From Gammaproteobacteria bacterium (GTDB lineage Bacteria > Pseudomonadota > Gammaproteobacteria > Arenicellales > Poriferihabitantaceae), in assembly GCA_024644945.1 (NCBI GenBank), contig JAHEGU010000001.1, positions 1-64,000 on the forward strand: a DNA stretch of 64,000 nt. The letters are read 5' to 3'. Below the pieces are notes generated by a model. That model did no database searches. It had not been told where the DNA came from and worked only from the letters and a program-made list of their open reading frames with translations. Of the stretch, positions 54,967 to 64,000 are shown piece by piece. A program made the position numbers and the translations under genes. The stretch's first letter is position 1; the number at the start of each line of letters is the position of its first letter.

Positions 54967-55421
54967 GCAGTGGATCGATCGCAAATTAGAATAAGCGGGT
55001 GACAGGGGCTTACTGGGACTCGCTGACAGTATAGATCGGAAGGAAGCGCATTTCGAATTGTACTGAGTCGGGCAGACCATTATCGGACCGCTGAGATAAA
55101 AGGACAGGTATAGCTTCGTAATTTATCGAGGAGGGGTCTATAGGGGCATAGTAAAACATGGACATAACCCCAAGGGTTTCGTCGAAATCAATAAAATGGT
55201 TATTAAAACTATACTTATATAAAATAAATTATTGTTTTAAAAGAATATATTTATCTATCGAGTTTCATATAAAAAATGTGTTTGTAATGGTTACTGGCTC
55301 TATAAGTTATGAAACTTGGTGTACAGCTAAGTAGTTGATATTACAAAACTAATAATTGTTATAGTAAGCAAGGTAATAGCCCGGAAACAGGCTTTTCTAT
55401 GTTAAAATCAAGCACTTATAA

Positions 55422-57836
<2,415 letters not shown>

Positions 57837-58160
57837 CCGCGAAATTTGACATCGAAGCATTCTCTATAGGGTGCCAGCTCTGATCTGAATTAATACAGAT
57901 GAGGCGCTGAATTTCGTTTTGTCTCGAAATAGGTCCTTAGTGCAACTATACAACTCGTATTTCTGGCACCGTGCATAGGGGCTTGGAATCCAGTATAAAC
58001 AGCAACCGGATTAAACAAGCCAACGCCGTCGTCAATTAGATCCTGGCCTTTGTCTGGATATAGAGAGAGTCGCGATCACATTGTCGAAAGAACCCTTCTG
58101 CGCCGAGTAACGAAGTAGCTGACGTCGGGAAACAATCTAACGAGACATTTATTCTACTGT

Positions 58161-58742
58161 CTAATAGTCGAAATTCCTCGGTTCGGCGAAGACGCTCTCG
58201 ACCATAGGTCGAAAAAATTCCAGTGGCTTGGAGGTAAAGTCCGGGTCAAAGCAGTTCTGATCGTAATTGGCGCAAAAATTAACACAGTCCTGGTACCAGG
58301 GATTGTCCTTGTGCACGTCTCGCGCATTGCGGTCCCGGTCAAAATGGTGGGCGTAGTAGTAAGCCTGGAACAACCCGTGATGTTTGATGATCCAGTGAAC
58401 GCGCTCAGAAACGTAGGGTCTCAGAATAGCTGCAGCCATCTCACTGTGTGAATGAGGCGCTAGAGGGTCGCCAATGTCATGCAGGAGCGCAGCCACGACC
58501 ATTTCTTCATCCTCACCCTCTTCCCAGGCCCTTGTCGCAGACTGCAGAGAATGCTCCAGCCTGGAAACTTTATATCCACCAAATGAGTGCTCAAGCTGGC
58601 TCAGCGCGTCGAGTAAGCGATCGGGCAGGGATTTGTTATAGACATGTTCCTGCTCAGTCAGAAAAACATACTCGTCCTTGGTTCCATCCTCCATGTGAAT
58701 AAAGTCGACTGTTTTTAATGGTTGATTCATGTCATAGGCCAA
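58161..58742 (-). CDS. HD-domain protein, possible mixed-valent diiron oxygenase-like (PhnZ-related)
   Basis: LEHSLQSA...LLHDIGDPLAPHSHSE...IIKHHGLFQ...YDQNCFD ligand pattern; start may be Met at 58730. Confidence 0.65.
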   Translation of the reverse strand: MAYDMNQPLKTVDFIHMEDGTKDEYVFLTEQEHVYNKSLPDRLLDALSQLEHSFGGYKVSRLEHSLQSATRAWEEGEDEEMVVAALLHDIGDPLAPHSHSEMAAAILRPYVSERVHWIIKHHGLFQAYYYAHHFDRDRNARDVHKDNPWYQDCVNFCANYDQNCFDPDFTSKPLEFFRPMVESVFAEPRNFDY

Positions 58743-58772
58743 TTAGTTTATTTGGAATACAGTCTTTGGGCG

Positions 58773-59120
58773 CTATCTAAATAACGATAGTACTGCTTCG
58801 GGGGGTCGACCAATAACCGCTTTGCCAGCGTGTGTGACAATAGGTCGTTCCAGCAAAATGGGGTTTTCCAGTATCCGTTCAATTAATATGTGCTCGTCTT
58901 GAGCGCTATCAGCAATATTAAGTTCTTTATAAATTGATTCGCCGGTTCGCATGATATCGTGGACAGAGCATCCAAGAGCCACCGTAATTTCCTTAAGCAT
59001 CTCGCCATTTGGCGGAGTGTCGAGATACAACACTACTTCCGTGTCTACCCCATGTTCTTGGAGCAGTGCTAGAGTCGCCCGGGATTTTGAGCAGCGTGGA
59101 TTATGATAAATGCGCGTCAC
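58773..59120 (-). CDS. arsC: ArsC-family arsenate reductase (glutaredoxin type)
   Basis: IYHNPRCSKSRATLALL, RPIVTHAGKAVIGRPPE. Confidence 0.92.
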   Translation of the reverse strand: MTRIYHNPRCSKSRATLALLQEHGVDTEVVLYLDTPPNGEMLKEITVALGCSVHDIMRTGESIYKELNIADSAQDEHILIERILENPILLERPIVTHAGKAVIGRPPEAVLSLFR

Positions 59121-59197
59121 AGGATATCTGCACCAGTAAAAAGTCTATTGGTATACTGATGAGAATATAAAACCGTTGCCGCCTGGAGGCAATACAG

Positions 59198-60073
59198 TTG
59201 AATCTATCCATACAGACAGGGAGTCATCTGATACAGATTATCACCGGAATACTGAGGCGCTTCGACCAAGATCGATGCTTCAGAGTAGCTTCCGCCCTGG
59301 CGTTTACCACGCTGCTGGCATTGGTGCCGTTGGCTACGGTGATATTCTCAATGTTGTCGCTGTTCCCCGTTTTTGAGCATTGGTCCGGCGAGGTGGAGGC
59401 ATTCATTTTCAAAAACTTTGTGCCAACAGCGGGAGACGCCGTCAGCACTTACATCCGAGAATTCTCCAGTCAGGCCGGCCGCCTGACTGCAGTCGGCCTG
59501 ATTTTCTTGCTGGTAAGCACGTTGTTACTACTTTCAACTATTGAAGATGCTTTCAATGACATTTGGCGGGTAAAACGCGGAAGACTCCTGTTTCAAAGGC
59601 TGCTTCTATATTGGGCAGTCGTAACATTAGGGCCCATGTTGACAGCTGTCAGCTTGTCAATGAGCTCCACTCTGCTCTCGATGAAGATGTTCTCCGATCA
59701 ATCGTTAGTTGCAGGGGCAACGCAGTTCATACTGGGGTACTTACCCATTTTATTTGAGTTAGGGGCCTATATCGTTTTTTATAAGGCGATACCAAATACC
59801 CAAGTTAAGATGCGCCACGCCTTAATAGGCGCTGTGGTGGCCACAATCTTGTTTGAGCTGACCAAGCTCGGGTTCGCTTTTTACATTCTAAACTTTCGTT
59901 CCTATCAACTTATTTATGGCGCGCTTGCGACCATACCAATATTTTTTATCTGGGTGTATCTTTGCTGGCTGGTAATGTTGCTCGGCGCTGTGGTGGCAGC
60001 AGAGTTAAAAACCCGGGAACAGGAGCTAGCGAAAAAGGCTGTAGCTGGAGAGGCTTTAATAAGCGCCAGCTAA
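59198..60073 (+). CDS. YihY/BrkB-family inner membrane protein
   Basis: RVASALAFTTLLALVPLATVIFSMLS, IFFIWVYLCWLVMLLGAVVAAE. Confidence 0.88.
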   Translation: MNLSIQTGSHLIQIITGILRRFDQDRCFRVASALAFTTLLALVPLATVIFSMLSLFPVFEHWSGEVEAFIFKNFVPTAGDAVSTYIREFSSQAGRLTAVGLIFLLVSTLLLLSTIEDAFNDIWRVKRGRLLFQRLLLYWAVVTLGPMLTAVSLSMSSTLLSMKMFSDQSLVAGATQFILGYLPILFELGAYIVFYKAIPNTQVKMRHALIGAVVATILFELTKLGFAFYILNFRSYQLIYGALATIPIFFIWVYLCWLVMLLGAVVAAELKTREQELAKKAVAGEALISAS

Positions 60074-60083
60074 TCAGAAACCA

Positions 60084-62462
60084 CTAGCGCTCTTGTTCAA
60101 TGCTGCGTTCTATAACTTTTGGAATAGTCTTGGGATCCGCGACTTGAATATTAAACCAGCTTTGGACCCGGCCCAGAACACCGGCGCAGGGGGAGTATTT
60201 TCTTATCGGATCGCTGCGCATCACAGGTATTGAGAGTCTATCGGTGCATCCGAATTTGGCCAGCAAACCGTTAGAGGGGTCGACTTCCACATACTCTATT
60301 TCATCCGGCGGATCGAATTGCGCGGGCTGCAGCCATAAATCAGACATAATCTTTTCCCACACACGCATCGCACCGCTGGATCCGGTTAAACCAAACGGTT
60401 TATTATCATCCCGGCCAACCCACACCACGCTAAGCAGATTGCCACTATAACCTGCGAACCAGCTGTCTCGGTAATTATCAGTCGTGCCGGTTTTCCCGGC
60501 GAGTTGCAGCGCGGGATCGAAACGCCCCGCAAGGCGGGCTGCGGTACCTCGCCGCACTACCTGTTTCAAAGCATAATCCACCAGGTAAGCAGGGCCCTGC
60601 TCAATGACCTGTTTTTGTTTTTGTGAGAATCGCGCGATCGCTTCGTTTTGTCTGTTGCTGATATTGCTGATGGATCTAAGTGGTGCGCGAATACCGTGAT
60701 TGGCAATGGACTGGTACAGCTGCGCGATCTCCAACGGGCTATGATCATTCGCGCCGAGCAGAAGCGACGGGTAGTCTTTGAGTTCTCGGCTGATACCCAG
60801 CCTATTTATGGTCTCAATTACGTTTTCAACCCCCACAGACATACCGACTCTAACGGTGGGAACGTTATAAGAGCGAGTCAGTGCCTCCAGAACATTGGTT
60901 TTTCCACGGAAGGTCTGGTCGTAGTTCTGAGGTGACCAGGCGTCACCATTTGGAGGGGTTAGTGTAAGAGGAGTGTCTTCGACCATGGTTGCCAGATTGT
61001 ATCTGGCCGGTTGCTCAAGGGCGGTCAAGTACACCAGGGGTTTGACCAAGCTGCCGATAGGCCGTTGCGCATCTATAGCGCGATTGAAACCGGAATATCC
61101 TCTCTGACGGTCTCCTACCAGACCCAGGATATCGCCACTTTGCACCTCAATAACAATCACGGCGCCTTGCAGTACACCGGATTCAATTCCATGGTCTTTT
61201 TCCAGAACGGACAGCGTACTGGATAACCCGGTCTGAGCGGTAGACTGGACATCAGGATCCAGCGTGGTGAACAGCTTAAGCCCATCGCTTCGCAATACAT
61301 CTTCGGAAAAGTACTGTCGAATCTGTCTGTGCAGATAATCGACGTAAGCCGGAAATCGATTATTGGTTGATGGCCGGTGAGGTGCAATATCCAACGGTAG
61401 TTCCACCAACGTGCGTGCCGTTACATCGGTTATAGCGCCCACCTTGGCCAGGGTTTTTAAAACTAGATTGCGTCGCGACAACGCTCGTTCTGGATGTCGT
61501 CTTGGATTGTAGTAAGACGGCGCGGGAATCATGCCGACCAGAAGAGCGGTCTCATGCAGTTTAAGCTGCTCGACAGGGCGAGCAAAATAGTATTCGCTCG
61601 CCAGGGCGAACCCGTGCACGGCACGGTTGCCGGCCTGGCCCAGAAAAATCTCGTTAAGGTAGTGCTCGAGAATTTCCGCTTTGCTGTATCGAAGCTCCAT
61701 TACGATGGCCATCAGAGCCTCGGTGGCTTTTCTTGATATGGAGCGCTCGGGGCTTAAAAACAAATTTTTCACTAGCTGTTGAGTGATTGTGCTTCCGCCC
61801 TGAACAGCCTGCCTCTTGATCAGGTTGTTATAGAACGCTCGAAGTATGGCAACCAGGTCAATACCAATATGACTCTCAAAATTACGATCCTCCATGGCTA
61901 ACAGGGCCTGTATCAGAAGCTCTGGCATCTGGTGTAGTTTGAGTGCGATGCGGTCTTCGTAAGGGCCGAGCTGAAGGCTGCCAATAAACTCGGGTTCGAG
62001 GGCGGCCGAGTCCAAGTGATTGCCGTTGGCATGGTCGAGGATTCGGCTTAAGCCGGCTTCACCGAATTCAAGGCGAACCAGAGGAGGTTGGTCAGGCGTG
62101 CCAGGAACAGGGTTAATAAATACGTCCATCCGGTTTCCCGCAACCACATAACTGCCGGCCCCAGACACTCTGTCAACTCTGCGATAACCAAGATAATCCA
62201 GCGTATCGGTAACCTTGTCCTGACCCATATTTCGGTTTGGCGCGAGTATCAGTGAACGCGCATAGATGTGAGCTGGTTGGGGATGAATGCCCGCCTCGAA
62301 CCGTTGTTGAATCTGGTAATCAAGATAAATCAGAAAACCGATGATACATAAAATGATGGCGATAGAAACTTTAAAAACCACTGGCCAGAAGAAGCCAAAA
62401 GAGAAAGCCGGCGGTTTTGTTTGACGCTTACGTGCCTTTTTTTTACGAGTCACCATCAGCAA
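60084..62462 (-). CDS. mrcB: Penicillin-binding protein 1B
   Basis: AMEDRNFESHIGIDLVAILRA, GSTITQQLVKN, GKTGTTDNYRDSWFAGY. Confidence 0.93.
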   Translation of the reverse strand: MLMVTRKKKARKRQTKPPAFSFGFFWPVVFKVSIAIILCIIGFLIYLDYQIQQRFEAGIHPQPAHIYARSLILAPNRNMGQDKVTDTLDYLGYRRVDRVSGAGSYVVAGNRMDVFINPVPGTPDQPPLVRLEFGEAGLSRILDHANGNHLDSAALEPEFIGSLQLGPYEDRIALKLHQMPELLIQALLAMEDRNFESHIGIDLVAILRAFYNNLIKRQAVQGGSTITQQLVKNLFLSPERSISRKATEALMAIVMELRYSKAEILEHYLNEIFLGQAGNRAVHGFALASEYYFARPVEQLKLHETALLVGMIPAPSYYNPRRHPERALSRRNLVLKTLAKVGAITDVTARTLVELPLDIAPHRPSTNNRFPAYVDYLHRQIRQYFSEDVLRSDGLKLFTTLDPDVQSTAQTGLSSTLSVLEKDHGIESGVLQGAVIVIEVQSGDILGLVGDRQRGYSGFNRAIDAQRPIGSLVKPLVYLTALEQPARYNLATMVEDTPLTLTPPNGDAWSPQNYDQTFRGKTNVLEALTRSYNVPTVRVGMSVGVENVIETINRLGISRELKDYPSLLLGANDHSPLEIAQLYQSIANHGIRAPLRSISNISNRQNEAIARFSQKQKQVIEQGPAYLVDYALKQVVRRGTAARLAGRFDPALQLAGKTGTTDNYRDSWFAGYSGNLLSVVWVGRDDNKPFGLTGSSGAMRVWEKIMSDLWLQPAQFDPPDEIEYVEVDPSNGLLAKFGCTDRLSIPVMRSDPIRKYSPCAGVLGRVQSWFNIQVADPKTIPKVIERSIEQER

Positions 62463-62759
62463 TCAAAGCTGAAGCTGACACTTCCAGCAAATATCGAACC
62501 CTGCTGGATTGGATTCCCGGCAATGCTGGCAAAAAATGGTTTTATCGCTATCACCAAATTCAATCTGGGAGATTAATTGTCTGGCCAGGGACAGGTCTGA
62601 ATCGCGTCTAACCCAGACCTCGGGTGAAGTAACCGGCAGTTCACCCACGGCGCCGAGGGCATTCTGATGAAAAATCTCGCAGGGCACCCCGTTGCCGTGC
62701 AGCCAGTCAGCAACCAGTTGACAGTCTATCAGCGTGTCCGCGCTATAGGCTCTCTTCAT
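62463..62759 (-). CDS. DUF2007-like protein with C-terminal zinc ribbon
   Basis: MKRAYSADTLIDCQLVADWLHGNGVPCEIFHQNA; CQHC...CWKC. Confidence 0.7.
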   Translation of the reverse strand: MKRAYSADTLIDCQLVADWLHGNGVPCEIFHQNALGAVGELPVTSPEVWVRRDSDLSLARQLISQIEFGDSDKTIFCQHCRESNPAGFDICWKCQLQL

Positions 62760-62829
62760 TGAGGTAGTGATACTCCATGACACCAACAGCGGCAATTAAT
62801 CACACGAAACAATGATCAAAATGCGCTAG

Positions 62830-63891
62830 TTAACTGTGGTCGTTAATGTGAGATTTCGGCCATGCCACCATGATGGCTTGTACCAGGGTGGCGAGCGGAA
62901 TTGCAAAAAACACGCCCCAGACACCAAAAAGCCCACCGAAAAACAGCACTGCTACGATGATTGCAACCGGGTGGATATTCACCACTTCAGAAAATAAAAG
63001 CGGGACTAAAAGATTACCATCGAGTGCCTGAATCACCAGATAAGCAATGACTAATGTGGCGAATTCACTAGTCCAACCCCATTGAAAATATGCAATCACC
63101 ACTACGGGAACGGTTACCACCGCAGCCCCAAGGTAGGGGACCAATACGGACAGTCCGACCAGCACCGCCAGCAGCATCGAAAACTGCAGACCAAGCAGTG
63201 AAAAAGTAACAAAGCTCGCAAACCAGACGATCAGGATCTCCCAGAATTTACCTCGTATATAGTTACCGATCTGTCTGTCTACATCGCGCCAGACTTGTAT
63301 TGCCAGCTGGTTATCGCTGGGTAGCAAGTCTCGCGTCCACTCGATAATACGAGTTTTATCCTTAAGGAAAAAGAAGATCAGGATCGGCAGCAAAATTACA
63401 TAGATCAACAGGGTAATAATATTGGCGGCGCCAGACAAAGAGCTGGTCACTACGGATTGTCCGAACGCCGTCAGGTCATTGCGCAAACTACGGATGATCT
63501 CCTGTATCTGCTCCGGAGAGAACAGATCCGGATATCGCTCTGGTAATGTCATCAGTGCGGCCTGGCCCTTGGTCAGCATGCTCGGGATTTGCGCAACCAC
63601 CTGAGTGAGCTGAGTATATAAAGTAGGGAGCAGTCCGAATACGACCAAAACCAAGAACAGCATGAAAGCGAGAAAAACCAGCCATACGCATACCGTTCGT
63701 GGCAGCCTGAGAAACACCAGTCGTTTGATAATGCCATCAAGCAGGTAAGCGACCACAATGCTGACCAGTACCGGAGCGAGCATATCACCGGCGTAGACGA
63801 TGATGACAAACAGGACCACCAGGGCTATGGTGAGAAATACAACTTGCGGGTTTGCAAGCTGTTTCTTTACCCAGTCTGATATCTGTTCCAT
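62830..63891 (-). CDS. AI-2E/PerM-family transporter
   Basis: Multi-TM; LPILIFFFLKDK, LVPYLGAAVVTVPVV. Confidence 0.88.
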   Translation of the reverse strand: MEQISDWVKKQLANPQVVFLTIALVVLFVIIVYAGDMLAPVLVSIVVAYLLDGIIKRLVFLRLPRTVCVWLVFLAFMLFLVLVVFGLLPTLYTQLTQVVAQIPSMLTKGQAALMTLPERYPDLFSPEQIQEIIRSLRNDLTAFGQSVVTSSLSGAANIITLLIYVILLPILIFFFLKDKTRIIEWTRDLLPSDNQLAIQVWRDVDRQIGNYIRGKFWEILIVWFASFVTFSLLGLQFSMLLAVLVGLSVLVPYLGAAVVTVPVVVIAYFQWGWTSEFATLVIAYLVIQALDGNLLVPLLFSEVVNIHPVAIIVAVLFFGGLFGVWGVFFAIPLATLVQAIMVAWPKSHINDHS

Positions 63892-63974
63892 AACGAATTT
63901 ATATCAGTTTTATCAGGTACCGGCCATACGACAGGGGCGCAGCTCGACAGTGGATCGAAACAGAGAGGGTATCA

Positions 63975-64000
63975 TTGCGCTACGATGCTGTAATCGTGGG
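63975..64000 (+). CDS. Possible truncated start of a FAD-dependent protein (LRYDAVIVG...)
   Basis: TTG CGC TAC GAT GCT GTA ATC GTG GG at window edge. Confidence 0.3.

Noticed and set aside
54951-54990. MFHVKQQWID reading frame at the second parS looks like the C-terminal MFHVEQ/H motif of RecF
   Set aside because: Any parS palindrome read in this frame encodes FHVK; the frame has a nearby upstream stop and no other RecF motif was recognised, so it is not evidence of a recF remnant by itself
55190-55290. Very AT-rich stretch upstream of gyrB as an alternative unwinding element
   Set aside because: No clear DnaA boxes seen next to it; the dnaA-dnaN intergenic is a better candidate

Overview
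Gammaproteobacterial-type chromosomal window (about 64 kb) covering a rearranged replication-origin neighbourhood. Left part: small operon (HIBADH-like dehydrogenase, TylF-like methyltransferase, HAD phosphatase), then the complete atpIBEFHAGDC operon, parAB and rsmG on the minus strand. Middle: a surface-polysaccharide locus with a Wzm/Wzt-type ABC exporter, glycosyltransferases and a methyltransferase/kinase-like/coiled-coil protein; an S8 protease; pckA. Then an operon-like amino-group-carrier-protein (LysW) cluster: a 54-aa LysW that the ORF track omits, LysX, LysY/ArgC, a class-II (N-terminal Cys) glutamine-amidotransferase-fold protein, LysZ, LysJ, a hexapeptide acyltransferase and a TylF-like methyltransferase. 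Next: TPP riboswitch-thiBPQ, fadH-like, MFS, serB-like/serA, a Cpx-like stress system, dnaA-dnaN-gyrB, mrcB and others. The most exciting candidate is the LysW cluster. Its carrier ends ...EDWGQ instead of the usual ...EDWGE, it has no LysK deacylase, and it contains an EgtC/GATase-II-like protein that could deamidate the carrier and/or release the product, analogous to Pup/Dop. Other notable points: two parS sites sit in the dnaN-gyrB gap where recF is normally found, a DnaA-trio-like element lies between dnaA and dnaN, and about 37 kb of accessory genes occupy the usual mnmG-rpmH position. All calls come from reading the sequence and supplied translations; no database search was run.
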